DNA of 64,000 nt from Brumimicrobium glaciale (GCF_004152935.1 NZ_SETE01000003.1:186001-250000); one strand, 5' to 3'; shown: positions 25,675 through 37,082, numbered from the stretch's first letter. The notes: generated by a model from the sequence alone, not told the origin. Numbers and translations are program-made.

Positions 25675-28287
25675 TTAAATCAACGCTTTCACTTCCGCAA
25701 TAGCATCTTTCAGTCCCTCCGGCTTCTTTCCACCCGCAGTTGCAAAGAATGGTTGTCCACCACCTCCACCTTGGATATGTTTCGCTGCTGAACGAATAAT
25801 ATTTCCGGCATGTAAATCTTTGGCTTTCACTAATGCTTCATCAATAATGACAGTCAAAGTGCATTTTCCGTCACTTTCCCCACCAATTACAGCAAATAAG
25901 TTCGCAACTTCTCCTTTTAATTGGAACAGCACATCTTTAATCGCTCCACCATCCAATGGAACAATTGCTTCTATGAAATTCATTCCGTCTTTCTCAACGA
26001 TGCTTTTCTTTAAATCTGCTTTAATGTCTTTTGCACGCTCTTTTTCAATTTTTTCTAATTGCTTTTGCATGCGGTTATTGCTTTCCAAGATCTCTTCCAC
26101 CGATTGAACAACGTTCTTTGTGTTCTTAAATAATGCATTCACATTACTCAATTGCTCCAATTTATTATTGATGTATTGCTCCGCAGTTTGACTTGAAATC
26201 GCTTCAATTCTTCTAATTCCAGATGCAACAGAACCTTCAGAAATGATTTTAAACCATCCAATATTTCCTGTTCCTTGAACGTGAGTTCCTCCACATAATT
26301 CCATGGAATCACCAAATTGAATTACACGAACTGTATCGCCATATTTTTCACCAAATAACATAGTCGCTCCAAGCTCTTGTGCTTCTTTTATTGGTGTGTC
26401 ACGCATTTCATTTAATGGCGCGTTCTGACGAATTAAATCATTTACGATTTGCTCAATTTGAATCAATTCCTCCTCTGAAACTCTTGAAAAGTGTGAGAAG
26501 TCAAAACGTAAATATTCTGGATTCACCAAAGAACCTTTTTGAACTACGTGATCTCCTAAAACAGTGCGCAATGCATGATGCAAAAGGTGAGTAGCACTGT
26601 GATTTGCTGCTGAAAGTGCTCTATTTCCAGAATTCACAACTGCTTTAAATGTCGCGCTTGGATTTTTTGGTAAGCCTTTTACTAAATGAACGATCAGATT
26701 GTTTTCTTTTTTAGTGTCGAAAACTGAAATCTTTTCTCCATCAAATTCAATGTGTCCTTTATCTCCAACTTGTCCACCTCCTTCCGGATAAAATGGAGTC
26801 AAGTTAAATACCAATTGATAAAAAGTTTTCTTGTTTTGTTCTACTTTTCTGTAACGCGTAATTTTCACATCCGCTTCCAAATGGTCGTACCCAATAAACT
26901 CTTCTTTATCGTCTTTTTGAACTTCTGTCCAATCATCAGTTTTTAGAGAAGTCGCCGAACGAGAACGGTCTTTCTGAACTTTTAAAGCTTTATCAAATCC
27001 TGCTTGATCTAATGTCATTCCAGCTTCTCTAGCCATCAATTCTGTTAAATCATAAGGGAATCCGAAAGTGTCATACAATTCAAAAACTTGTTCTCCAGGA
27101 ATTTGTTTGATCCCTTCAGCTTTTTGATTTTCTAAGATTATTTCAATGCGTTTAATTCCTTGTTCTAAAGTCTTGAAAAAACTCAATTCTTCTTCACGAA
27201 TTACATTTTCAATCAATGTTTTATTGTCAACCAATTCTGGGAAAGCTTCACCCATTTCTTGAATTAAAACTTTACTTAAAGGAGCCAAGAATGGTTCATT
27301 CATTTTCAAAGTTTGATATCCGTAACGCACAGCTCTTCTCAAAATACGACGAATTACATATCCAGCTCCAGTATTTGACGGCAATTGTCCATCAGAAATA
27401 GAGAATGCAATCGCCCGCACGTGATCTGCAATTACGCGTAAAGCGATGTCTGTTGTTTCGGTTTTTCCGTATTCAAAACCAGACTGTTTCACGATTTGCC
27501 CAATCAATTTTTGAAATAAATCAATATCATAATTCGATTGAACTCCTTGCAGAACCATAGCTAAACGCTCTAATCCCATTCCAGTATCAATGTGCGTCTC
27601 TGGTAATTTCTCTAAACTAGCATCTGCTTTTCTATTGAATTGAATAAATACTAAATTCCATACTTCAATTACTTGAGGATGATCTTTATTCACCAATGTT
27701 TTACCATCAACTTTTTTCTTTTCTTCATCGGAACGAATATCTACGTGAATTTCAGAACAAGGTCCACAAGGTCCCATTTCGCCCATTTCCCAGAAGTTAT
27801 CGTCTTTATTTGCTTCAATAATTCTATCCTCAGCAATCCATTTTTTCCAGAAATCATAAGATTCAGTATCTCTTGGAACACCGTCTTTTTCGTCTCCTTC
27901 AAAGATGGTAACGTAAAGATTGTTCTTGTCAATTCCGTAGACTTCTGTCAGTAATTCCCAAGCCCAAGCAATAGATTCTTCTTTGAAATAATCTCCGAAA
28001 GACCAGTTTCCTAGCATTTCGAACATGGTGTGGTGATAAGTATCGACACCCACTTCATCCAAGTCATTGTGCTTTCCTGAAACACGCAAACATTTTTGAG
28101 TATCAGTCACACGTTTGTCCTTGGCAATGGCATTTCCCAAGAAAAATTCTTTAAATGGAACCATACCTGCGTTCGTAAACATCAAGGTCGGATCATCTTT
28201 TATTACCATCGGTGCGGAAGGCACAATTGTGTGTCCTTTCTCTTCAAAAAAAGAGAGGAATTTATTTCTGATTTCTTCGAGTATCAT
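25675..28287 (-). CDS. alaS: Alanyl-tRNA synthetase
   Basis: 870 residues, full family length. N-terminal class II catalytic domain (TLMFTNAGMVPFKEFFLG; motif 2 HHTMFEMLGNWSFGDYF), the tRNA-recognition domain, the editing domain with HSATHLLHHALR and CGGTHVQGTGNIGWF (zinc/His-Cys site), and a C-terminal DHHA1-like domain ending in the glycine-rich GGGGGQPFFATAGG. Charges tRNA-Ala and hydrolyses mischarged Ser/Gly-tRNA. Divergent from the M23 peptidase, with an interleaved promoter region. Confidence 0.97.
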   Translation of the reverse strand: MILEEIRNKFLSFFEEKGHTIVPSAPMVIKDDPTLMFTNAGMVPFKEFFLGNAIAKDKRVTDTQKCLRVSGKHNDLDEVGVDTYHHTMFEMLGNWSFGDYFKEESIAWAWELLTEVYGIDKNNLYVTIFEGDEKDGVPRDTESYDFWKKWIAEDRIIEANKDDNFWEMGEMGPCGPCSEIHVDIRSDEEKKKVDGKTLVNKDHPQVIEVWNLVFIQFNRKADASLEKLPETHIDTGMGLERLAMVLQGVQSNYDIDLFQKLIGQIVKQSGFEYGKTETTDIALRVIADHVRAIAFSISDGQLPSNTGAGYVIRRILRRAVRYGYQTLKMNEPFLAPLSKVLIQEMGEAFPELVDNKTLIENVIREEELSFFKTLEQGIKRIEIILENQKAEGIKQIPGEQVFELYDTFGFPYDLTELMAREAGMTLDQAGFDKALKVQKDRSRSATSLKTDDWTEVQKDDKEEFIGYDHLEADVKITRYRKVEQNKKTFYQLVFNLTPFYPEGGGQVGDKGHIEFDGEKISVFDTKKENNLIVHLVKGLPKNPSATFKAVVNSGNRALSAANHSATHLLHHALRTVLGDHVVQKGSLVNPEYLRFDFSHFSRVSEEELIQIEQIVNDLIRQNAPLNEMRDTPIKEAQELGATMLFGEKYGDTVRVIQFGDSMELCGGTHVQGTGNIGWFKIISEGSVASGIRRIEAISSQTAEQYINNKLEQLSNVNALFKNTKNVVQSVEEILESNNRMQKQLEKIEKERAKDIKADLKKSIVEKDGMNFIEAIVPLDGGAIKDVLFQLKGEVANLFAVIGGESDGKCTLTVIIDEALVKAKDLHAGNIIRSAAKHIQGGGGGQPFFATAGGKKPEGLKDAIAEVKALI

Positions 28288-28341
28288 TGGGATTCCTTTA
28301 AAAAATTATGGTCTTAAATGTGTTAATCAAAGTTAACGATT

Positions 28342-28371
28342 TTGCAAAGTTAGATTATTTACATAATTTTG
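28342..28371 (+). promoter_or_regulatory. Promoter of the M23 peptidase gene
   Basis: TTG (28342-28344), exactly 19 bp, then TAATTTTG (28364-28371): an exact match to TTG-N19-TAnnTTTG, 21 bp before the ATG at 28393. Confidence 0.7.
28345..28352 (-). promoter_or_regulatory. Possible alaS -7 element TAACTTTG
   Basis: Exact TAnnTTTG match on the minus strand, directly adjoining the -33 TTG of the opposite promoter, 57 bp before the alaS start. Confidence 0.5.
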
Positions 28372-28392
28372 CGATGTTTTACAAGTTAAATA

Positions 28393-29364
28393 ATGTCAAA
28401 GACAAAGTTCAGGTACAATCAAAAAACGCTTTCTTACGAAAAAGTTAAGCGATCAATAGGGGAACGTGTCCTACGTGGGTTTATATTTATTGCTCCAACA
28501 ATCGTTTTGAGTTTAATATTTGCTTTCTTCATTGCTTACAGAATAGATTCTCCAAAAGAAAAAGCACTTCAAAAAGAAATCCTTGAATTAAAAGGAGAAT
28601 TTGAAAACGTTCAAAAAAGATTAGAATTAGTTGATCGCGTTACGGAAGTAATTAAAAAACGTGACGAAGAATTATACAGAACTGCTTTGGGAGCAAGTGA
28701 ATTTCCTGAAGAATTGAGATTGATGGGAGTTGGAGGGAGTGATGCCTACAATTCATACAAGAAAATGTCAAACAGTGAACTGCTCATCGAATCCATTTCT
28801 AAATTAGATGAGGTAGAAAGAAAATTACACGCACAAAGTTTATCCTTCAAAGAATTGGTTTCATTGGCAAAAGAACGCGAAAGTAGATTAGCGTCTTTAC
28901 CAGCGATTCAACCAGTTAACAATAAAGAATTAAAGAAAATGGCATCTGGTTATGGCTGGAGAATTGACCCCGTTTATGGAACACGTAAAATGCATTGGGG
29001 TGTTGATTTCTCTGCGCCCGTAGGAACAGATGTTTATGCAACAGGAAAAGGTGTGGTTGAAGAAACCCGCGTTAACAGCTGGGGTTATGGTAAGGAAATC
29101 GTGATCAATCATGGATTTGGATACAAAACGCGTTATGCGCATTTAAGTTCTTTTCTAGTGAAGGAAGGTGATGCTGTAAAGCGTGGTGACCTTATTGGAT
29201 TGGTTGGAAGTACTGGTAAATCTACTGGGTCTCACTTGCATTATGAAGTTGAAAAAGATGGACATAAAGTAAGTCCTATCGATTATTTCCACTCTGATTT
29301 AACACCAGAGCAGTATGAGAAAATCGTTGAGATTTCTAAGAATGCGATGAAGTCGATGGACTAG
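28393..29364 (+). CDS. M23 family peptidase (LytM/DipM-type, membrane anchored)
   Basis: 323 residues. One transmembrane helix near 35-50 (FIFIAPTIVLSLIFAFFIAY), a coiled coil at about 55-85, a linker, and a C-terminal LytM domain. Zinc ligands are visible in MHWGVDFSAP (HxxxD) and GSHLHYEV (HxH) with the intervening H of RYAHLSSF. Such enzymes cut peptidoglycan cross-links or, if inactive, activate amidases; the intact ligands argue for an active endopeptidase in the periplasm. Monocistronic, next to the MerR gene. Confidence 0.9.
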   Translation: MSKTKFRYNQKTLSYEKVKRSIGERVLRGFIFIAPTIVLSLIFAFFIAYRIDSPKEKALQKEILELKGEFENVQKRLELVDRVTEVIKKRDEELYRTALGASEFPEELRLMGVGGSDAYNSYKKMSNSELLIESISKLDEVERKLHAQSLSFKELVSLAKERESRLASLPAIQPVNNKELKKMASGYGWRIDPVYGTRKMHWGVDFSAPVGTDVYATGKGVVEETRVNSWGYGKEIVINHGFGYKTRYAHLSSFLVKEGDAVKRGDLIGLVGSTGKSTGSHLHYEVEKDGHKVSPIDYFHSDLTPEQYEKIVEISKNAMKSMD

Positions 29365-29520
29365 ATTAATTACGAATTGTTAATTACGAATTATCAATTA
29401 CCGTAGTATAGCTTTTGGAATATCAGTTTCCGAATCTTCATGCGAACGCAATTGTAAAATTATTTATCTAAAGTTGTAGATTACTAACTAAACTTTCTCA
29501 TTAGATTGCTTTATTTTCAT

Positions 29521-29528
29521 TAATTTAG
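29521..29528 (+). promoter_or_regulatory. Possible -7 element TAATTTAG
   Basis: One mismatch to TAnnTTTG, 18 bp before the MerR start. No TTG at the ideal distance. Confidence 0.3.
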
Positions 29529-29546
29529 CCTGAACTATCTTAAGCT

Positions 29547-29882
29547 ATGATTAAAGCGTCTGAATTAACGAAATTGTATTATTCCATTGGTGAAGTGGCT
29601 GAAATGTTTGATGTAAACACTTCATTGATACGTTTCTGGGAAAAAGAATTTCCATCAATTAAACCTAAGAAAAACAACAAAGGAAATCGCTTGTTCTCTC
29701 CAAAAAGTGTCTTAGAACTTCAGAATATTTATCAATTGGTTAAAGTTGATGGACATACACTTGAAGGTGCTAAAAAAGCATTGAAAAGTGGAGAAGTAAT
29801 CCTTACCCAGCCAGAATTGAATAAAGAAGAATTGATTGGGAGATTGGAAGGGATCAGGGAGAAACTGAGGGCTTTGAGGTAA
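29547..29882 (+). CDS. MerR family transcriptional regulator
   Basis: 111 residues: a MerR winged helix-turn-helix (KLYYSIGEVAEMFDVNTSLIRFW split over residues 9-31) followed by EFPSIKPKKNNKGNRLFSP, the typical wing, and a short dimerisation helix. There is no effector-binding domain or Cys metal site, so it belongs to the short MerR-like regulators common in Bacteroidota. Its target is unknown; no nearby inverted operator stands out. Confidence 0.85.
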   Translation: MIKASELTKLYYSIGEVAEMFDVNTSLIRFWEKEFPSIKPKKNNKGNRLFSPKSVLELQNIYQLVKVDGHTLEGAKKALKSGEVILTQPELNKEELIGRLEGIREKLRALR

Positions 29883-29902
29883 ATAAGAGTAAGAAGAAGA
29901 AT

Positions 29903-29940
29903 AACGCAGAGATTCGCAGAGGAGCAGAGATTCGCAAAGA
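29903..29940. repeat. CGCAGAG/CGCAAAG repeat, third site
   Basis: AACGCAGAGATTCGCAGAGGAGCAGAGATTCGCAAAGAA, same family as 25247-25330, downstream of the MerR gene. Confidence 0.65.
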
Positions 29941-30155
29941 AGAAAAAAGGGAGAGGTCGGAATGGTTCAACCTTATTATTATAATTGTGTCCTTTTAATC
30001 TTCTGACTTGATCCATCATTAGTTTGTTCAAACAAATCAGTTCCAATTTTGTTAAATTTATAAGAGAAACGCTCATCCAAAATTTGACATCGTTCGCTTT
30101 AAACATGCGACAACTTTCGGATAACAGTTCACCAATATCAATTAAAAGAAAAAAA

Positions 30156-30617
30156 ATGAAATCTATAGAAGCAGGAGATAAATGTCCATTGTTCACATTG
30201 AAGAACCAAGACGGAAAAGCATTCAACATTGAAGATGCTATCGGGAAAGATAATTTAGTGATTTATTTTTATCCAAAAGATGAAACTGCTGGCTGTACTA
30301 AGCAAGCCTGTTCTTTTAGGGATGCTTATGAAGATTTTATTTCTGCTGGTGCTAAAGTGATTGGTATTTCAAGTGATGATGAAAAAAGTCACAAGAAATT
30401 CGCTGAGAAACACAAATTACCGTTTACTTTATTGGCCGATTCTGATAAGCAAGTAAGAAAGGCATTTGGTGTACCAACGAATTTATTAGGATTGATTCCT
30501 GGTAGAGTGACCTACGTGATTGATAAAAAAGGTGTTGTGAAAGGTGTTTTTAATTCACAATTGAAATTTGATCAGCACGTGAGTGAGGCTTTGGCAATTT
30601 TAGGTGAACTAAAATAA
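30156..30617 (+). CDS. bcp: Thioredoxin-dependent peroxiredoxin (BCP/PrxQ type)
   Basis: 153 residues. Reduces hydrogen peroxide and organic hydroperoxides. The peroxidatic Cys47 and resolving Cys52 are in ETAGCTKQACSFRD, the five-residue spacing of atypical 2-Cys PrxQ, after VIYFYPKD. The frame extends upstream to 30024, but the family start MKSIEAGDKCPLF is at 30156, giving the standard length. Cytoplasmic, monocistronic. The thioredoxin at 18946 could be its reductant. Confidence 0.92.
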   Translation: MKSIEAGDKCPLFTLKNQDGKAFNIEDAIGKDNLVIYFYPKDETAGCTKQACSFRDAYEDFISAGAKVIGISSDDEKSHKKFAEKHKLPFTLLADSDKQVRKAFGVPTNLLGLIPGRVTYVIDKKGVVKGVFNSQLKFDQHVSEALAILGELK

Positions 30618-30759
30618 CCAAAGCCTCACAGTAAGGAGTATTGAGTAGGGAGAGAAATCCACTTCTTTCTTAATCTAATTTCTTACTTTTATAAACATAC
30701 AAAATAGCGAACTTTGGGACGAACTAAAAGCCTCAAGACTCCCTACTAAATACTGAATT

Positions 30760-31755
30760 ATGATTTTTGTAGAAAACCAAGGCATCACAGATCCTCATTT
30801 AAATCTTGCGTTAGAAGAATATATCGTTCGAAATTTTAGTGCAGAAAACGATTATTTATTGTTTTACATCAACGAACCTTCAATTATAATTGGGAAAAAT
30901 CAAATCACAATTGAAGAGGTCAATCAAGATTATATCGACAACAATAATATCCATGTTGTGAGAAGAGTAAGCGGAGGTGGTGCAGTTTATCATGATTTTG
31001 GGAACTTGAATTTTAGTTTTATCACCAATCATGATATTACGCAAATGCACAATTTTAAAAAATTCACCGAACCTGTTATTAAGGTGTTGAACGATTTAGG
31101 ATTGGATGCAGAACTTAAAGGTCGAAATGATATTTTGGTTGGAGAAAAGAAAATTTCTGGAACAGCTCAATTTTCTACAGGAAAAAGAATGATTAGCCAC
31201 GGAACATTATTGTACAATACCGATCTTGGAGAAGTAGCGAATGCATTGAATGTGAAGCCAAGTAAGTTAGAATCCAAAGGACATAAATCGGTGCGAAGTC
31301 GTGTGGCTAACATCAGTGAGTTTCTAAAAGAACCACTGTCAATTGAAGAATTCAGAGCTTTATTACTCAAAGGATTATTTTCAGAATCAGAAGATTTTGA
31401 AACTTATCGCCTTACAGATGAAGAGTGGAAAGCGGTTCACAAACTCAAAGAAGAAAAATACGATACTTGGAAATGGAATTACGGCAGAGCTCCAAAGTTC
31501 AATATCCAGAATAATAAGCGCTTTTCGGTAGGAGAAATTGATGTCCGAATTTTCGTTGAAAAAGGCTTGATCAAAGAGGTTAATATTTTCGGAGATTTCT
31601 TTGGGAGAGATTCTGTTGAGGAATTAGAGAAATTATTGATTGGAATTCCTTATGATAAGCCCTCAATTGAAAAAGCATTGAAAGATGTTGATGTGAACAA
31701 TTATTTTGGCGCTTTCGAGAAAGAGGAACTTGTAGACTTAATTATTAATTTTTAA
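30760..31755 (+). CDS. lplA: Lipoate-protein ligase A
   Basis: 331 residues. Activates free lipoate with ATP and attaches it to lipoyl domains of 2-oxoacid dehydrogenases and the glycine cleavage H protein. The lipoate-binding loop is VRRVSGGGAVYHDFGNLNFSF, the lysine region GRNDILVGEKKISGTAQ, and the C-terminal accessory domain (from about 250) is present, so this is a full-length single-chain LplA. Cytoplasmic, apparently monocistronic. Confidence 0.92.
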   Translation: MIFVENQGITDPHLNLALEEYIVRNFSAENDYLLFYINEPSIIIGKNQITIEEVNQDYIDNNNIHVVRRVSGGGAVYHDFGNLNFSFITNHDITQMHNFKKFTEPVIKVLNDLGLDAELKGRNDILVGEKKISGTAQFSTGKRMISHGTLLYNTDLGEVANALNVKPSKLESKGHKSVRSRVANISEFLKEPLSIEEFRALLLKGLFSESEDFETYRLTDEEWKAVHKLKEEKYDTWKWNYGRAPKFNIQNNKRFSVGEIDVRIFVEKGLIKEVNIFGDFFGRDSVEELEKLLIGIPYDKPSIEKALKDVDVNNYFGAFEKEELVDLIINF

Positions 31756-32113
31756 GGATTGATTTAATATTTAATTCCCAATATCTAACAGATTGATAAT
31801 AACTCAATAACACATAGAAACTAAGGTTATTTCTTCCAGTAAACGCTCCAGAAAAAACAGCCTTTATCATTAAAAACTAATGGTTAATGGCTGGTTATTA
31901 ATCCTCCATGGGTCGGAGAAGTTCTTTAACGAATTGATATTGTGTCGCTAATGCGTAGAAATTGAGGCTGTCTTTTCCACAAAGAAGTAAAACGCAAACC
32001 ACAATAGTCACAACACCTTAAACAACTAACTAATCATGAAAAAAGTCTGTCCAGCGCAAACACACGTTAATCATTCAACCTTAAAAAATAATGTTTAATG
32101 GTTAATTCTTAAT

Positions 32114-32167
32114 GTTTAACGAGCGTTGAAATTGGTATCCAGCGCAAACCCCGTTAATCATTAAACC
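32114..32167. repeat. 54-bp dispersed repeat, second (inverted) copy
   Basis: Reverse complement matches 17183-17236 with about six differences; includes GTTTAACGAGCGTTGAAAT and CAAACCCCGTTAATC. Confidence 0.7.
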
Positions 32168-32189
32168 TTAAACTTTAATAATTAATCAC

Positions 32190-32199
32190 TATCTTTTTG
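32190..32199 (+). promoter_or_regulatory. Possible pxpA -7 element TATCTTTTTG
   Basis: TAnnTTTG with two extra T, two bases before the ATG at 32202, implying a leaderless message if real. Confidence 0.3.
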
Positions 32200-32201
32200 C
32201 C

Positions 32202-32921
32202 ATGCAAATCAATATAAACGCGGATTTAGGAGAAATGGCTGGACAAGACGAAGAGATCATGCCTTATTTGAGTTCATGTAATATTGCAACTGGTGGACAC
32301 GTTGGAGATATTGATTCGATGCAAAGGGCCATTTCATTAGCGAAAAAGCACAATGTTAAAATTGGTGCACATCCCTCCTATCCAGACTTAGAAAACTTTG
32401 GAAGAATTCGACCTAAAATTAGTGATGAAGATTTAAAGGAAAGCTTAACTCATCAATTGTCTACTTTTTATGAAATCGCAGTAAAAAACAATGTTGATGT
32501 TCATCATATAAAACCTCATGGCGCTTTGTATCATGATGTGATAAATGACAGAAATAAAGCCGAGCTATTTTTAAACGTTTTGGATGATTTAGGCCTGAAA
32601 ACATCTATTTACACCATGAAAAATGAATTTTTAGACCAATTAGGAAAGAAAAATCATATAATTCATAACGAAGCTTTTATTGATCGACGATACACTATAG
32701 ACTTGCGTTTGGTGAGTCGAAAACATCCAAATGCACTTATCGAAAATCCCGAAGAAGTTTGGGAACAACTTTATTCAATATTGTATTTAAATAAAATTAA
32801 TGTAATTTCGGGAGAGGTGATGGACATAAAAGCAGATACATTTTGTATTCATGGAGACCATCCGAATGCGGTAAAAATTTTAAAATACATTAAATTTAAA
32901 CTAGAAAAATTGAAGCCATGA
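32202..32921 (+). CDS. pxpA: 5-oxoprolinase subunit A (LamB/YcsF family)
   Basis: 239 residues of the LamB/YcsF family: NINADLGEMAGQDEEIMPY at the start, NIATGGHVGD and KIGAHPSYPDLENFGR follow, with HHIKPHGALYHDV near residue 100. With PxpB and PxpC it forms the ATP-dependent enzyme that opens 5-oxoproline (pyroglutamate) to glutamate. The next gene overlaps by 4 bp. Cytoplasmic. The three-gene order ABC matches the characterised bacterial operon. Confidence 0.92.
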   Translation: MQININADLGEMAGQDEEIMPYLSSCNIATGGHVGDIDSMQRAISLAKKHNVKIGAHPSYPDLENFGRIRPKISDEDLKESLTHQLSTFYEIAVKNNVDVHHIKPHGALYHDVINDRNKAELFLNVLDDLGLKTSIYTMKNEFLDQLGKKNHIIHNEAFIDRRYTIDLRLVSRKHPNALIENPEEVWEQLYSILYLNKINVISGEVMDIKADTFCIHGDHPNAVKILKYIKFKLEKLKP

Positions 32922-33649
32922 AGAAGAAACCCACAATTTCACAATTTGGAGACCATGGGATTCTCTTGCGCTATCCTGAAAAAATTGATCATAAAATTCA
33001 TAAGGCTTTAACACAATACACTCATTTTTTATCTAATTCATTTTCAGAAATTATAGATGGATTTACAATTGCCTATCATGAAAGTGCATTTTACTTGAAA
33101 CCAGATGTTTCTGTTGACATCGCTATTGAATTATTTGTGAGAAAATTTAATGAGGCGAATCTTCTAGAGGAATTTAAAGAAAGTTCTACCCTATATACTG
33201 TACCCGTTTGTTACGAAGCTCCTTTCGCACTAGATATTGATGAAATTGCTCAAAGTAAGAACATAAGCGTTTCAAAAATTATAAAAATTCACACTAAGCC
33301 TATTTATCCCGTTTATTTTATCGGTTTTTTACCTGGCTTTCCATACTTAGGTGGAATGAGCAAGAAAATATCTCACCCTAGAAAAGCCAGCCCAAGAGTT
33401 AAGGTTAGTTCTGGTTCAGTAGGAATTGCTGGAACACAAACAGGAATTTATTCCAGTGAATCGCCAGGAGGTTGGAATATTATTGGCAGAAGTCCTTTGA
33501 ACTTTTTTAATACTGAAATTGAAAATCCATCTTTGTTTAAAGCTGGAGATCATATTCGTTTTGAATCTATTGATTATGCTACCTATAAAAATATAGAAGA
33601 AGAAGTAAAATCTGGAAGTTATTCCATTCAAAAAAAGACTTACAAATGA
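32918..33649 (+). CDS. pxpB: 5-oxoprolinase subunit B (KipI/AHS1 family)
   Basis: 243 residues. Matches allophanate-hydrolase subunit 1-like proteins: YPVYFIGFLPGFPYLGG near 135, then HPRKASPRVKVSSGSVGIAG and SPGGWNIIGRSP, the cyclophilin-like domain signatures. Coupled by ATGA overlaps on both sides to pxpA and pxpC. Older names such as KipI (kinase inhibitor) refer to the same family, but the operon with pxpA favours 5-oxoprolinase. Confidence 0.9.
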   Translation: MKKKPTISQFGDHGILLRYPEKIDHKIHKALTQYTHFLSNSFSEIIDGFTIAYHESAFYLKPDVSVDIAIELFVRKFNEANLLEEFKESSTLYTVPVCYEAPFALDIDEIAQSKNISVSKIIKIHTKPIYPVYFIGFLPGFPYLGGMSKKISHPRKASPRVKVSSGSVGIAGTQTGIYSSESPGGWNIIGRSPLNFFNTEIENPSLFKAGDHIRFESIDYATYKNIEEEVKSGSYSIQKKTYK

Positions 33650-34497
33650 TTGAAGTTATACATCCGGGAATACACAGCACCATTCAAGATGCAGGTCGAC
33701 TAAGTTACCGCGAACAAGGTGTTCCTGTAAGTGGAGCGATGGATCAACACGCTTATATTTTGGCCAATCATTTATTGCAGCATGAGGAATTGGCGCCTGT
33801 AATCGAGTTTACTATTAATGGACCAACATTGTATTTCTATGCAGAAACTTTTATTGTATTAACTGGTGCAGAATTCCATTGTAAATTGAATGGGAAAATA
33901 ATTTCTCATGCCTCACCAATTTATGTTCCAGCAGAAAGTACTTTAGAAATTGGACATGTTTTTAAAGGAAATTATGGGTATTTGGGCATATTAGGAGGGT
34001 TTTCGACCGAAAAAATACTCAATAGTTCTAGTTTTCATCCAATTTTACTTCCTCAAGCAAAGTTGTTTAAAGGAATGCATTTAGTTTATGTAAAGACGAA
34101 ATTTAAAGACACAAATTTCAATGCACGAGTGATTCCTGTTCACGATAAATTTTGCAGAACAAAAATGGATGTTTATCCAGGACCAGATTTCAATTTATTA
34201 AGCAAGGAGCAAAAAGAAAAGCTATTGAATCAAAAATACTTTGTAGATCCAAGTAGTAACAGAATGGCTATTCAAATGGGAAATACACCCGAAATCAGCG
34301 CCCCAGAAATTATTACAGCACCCGTTCAGCCTGGAACAGTTCAACTCACGCCTTCTGGACAATTGATTGTTTTAATGCGCGATGCCCAAACGACAGGTGG
34401 ATATTCTCGTGTGCTTCAACTTACAGATTATGCAATGAATAGCTTATCTCAATGTGAAATTGGAGAGGGTTATGAAGCGACTTTTCACTTGATATAA
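33646..34497 (+). CDS. pxpC: 5-oxoprolinase subunit C (KipA/AHS2 family)
   Basis: 283 residues. Begins with the AHS2 signature IEVIHPGIHSTIQDAGR and GVPVSGAMDQHAYILAN; C-terminal part has MDVYPGPDF and VQLTPSGQLIVLMRDAQTTG. The length is typical. Last gene of the pxpABC operon, overlapping pxpB by 4 bp. Partner subunit of the biotin-independent 5-oxoprolinase. Confidence 0.9.
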   Translation: MIEVIHPGIHSTIQDAGRLSYREQGVPVSGAMDQHAYILANHLLQHEELAPVIEFTINGPTLYFYAETFIVLTGAEFHCKLNGKIISHASPIYVPAESTLEIGHVFKGNYGYLGILGGFSTEKILNSSSFHPILLPQAKLFKGMHLVYVKTKFKDTNFNARVIPVHDKFCRTKMDVYPGPDFNLLSKEQKEKLLNQKYFVDPSSNRMAIQMGNTPEISAPEIITAPVQPGTVQLTPSGQLIVLMRDAQTTGGYSRVLQLTDYAMNSLSQCEIGEGYEATFHLI

Positions 34498-34709
34498 CAG
34501 CTAATAATTATTAATGTTTAATTATTAATTGTTAACGCGGGTTTGTATTGAATTTCTACTTCGTCGAAATTGTGGTTGGCTCTTTAGGGAAACGTCGGTA
34601 CGCATGCCAACTAATGGCGGATAAATAACTATCCAATAAGTGTATTCCCGACTAGCGCTAATGGCGTTAACAATTAAACATTGACAATTAACCATTAATA
34701 ATTATTTCC

Positions 34710-34717
34710 TACCTTTG
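34710..34717 (+). promoter_or_regulatory. icd promoter -7 element TACCTTTG
   Basis: Exact TAnnTTTG match 52 bp before the icd ATG, with TTA 19 bp upstream (34688-34690). The rest of the spacer 34498-34769 contains AT-rich repeats related to 17.2 and 32.1 kb (GTTAACGCGGGTTTGT, CTAATGGCGGATAAAT). Confidence 0.55.
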
Positions 34718-34766
34718 CAACTGGAAAAAATACGATAATCGAGCGTTTGCTCACAAAACAAAATAA

Positions 34767-36992
<2,226 letters not shown>

Positions 36993-37008
36993 GAAATAGG
37001 TATAGAAA

Positions 37009-37071
37009 TATGTTGGTTTGTGCATATGTAGGCATGCTCTAGAGCAAACATACAAGGCAAACCACAACATA
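37009..37071 (+). other. Structured 3' region of icd
   Basis: Nested complementarity: TATGTTG..TTTG (37009-37020) with CAAACCACAACATA (37058-37071), TATGT (37025-37029) with ACATA (37048-37052), and the palindrome GCTCTAGAGC (37036-37045). Could fold as one extended hairpin. Role unknown; mRNA 3' structure or processing site is inference. Confidence 0.45.
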
Positions 37072-37082
37072 CCATAACATTT

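Larger units (their letters stand above)
31756..32201. other. Repeat-bearing spacer before pxpA
   Basis: 446 bp without a gene. It holds two direct copies of AGCGCAAAC...CGTTAATCATT.AACCTTAAA (near 32057 and 32141), the second inside the 54-bp dispersed repeat, plus the pxpA -7 region. The first half shows only AT-rich text with TTAAT motifs. Confidence 0.55.

Noticed and set aside
28096-28336. Two plus-strand 73-codon frames opposite the alaS start
   Set aside because: Fully or mostly overlap the conserved N-terminus of alaS; no domain or promoter supports them.
30024-30155. N-terminal extension of the peroxiredoxin
   Set aside because: 44 extra residues without signal-peptide character before the standard PrxQ start; likely translated spacer.
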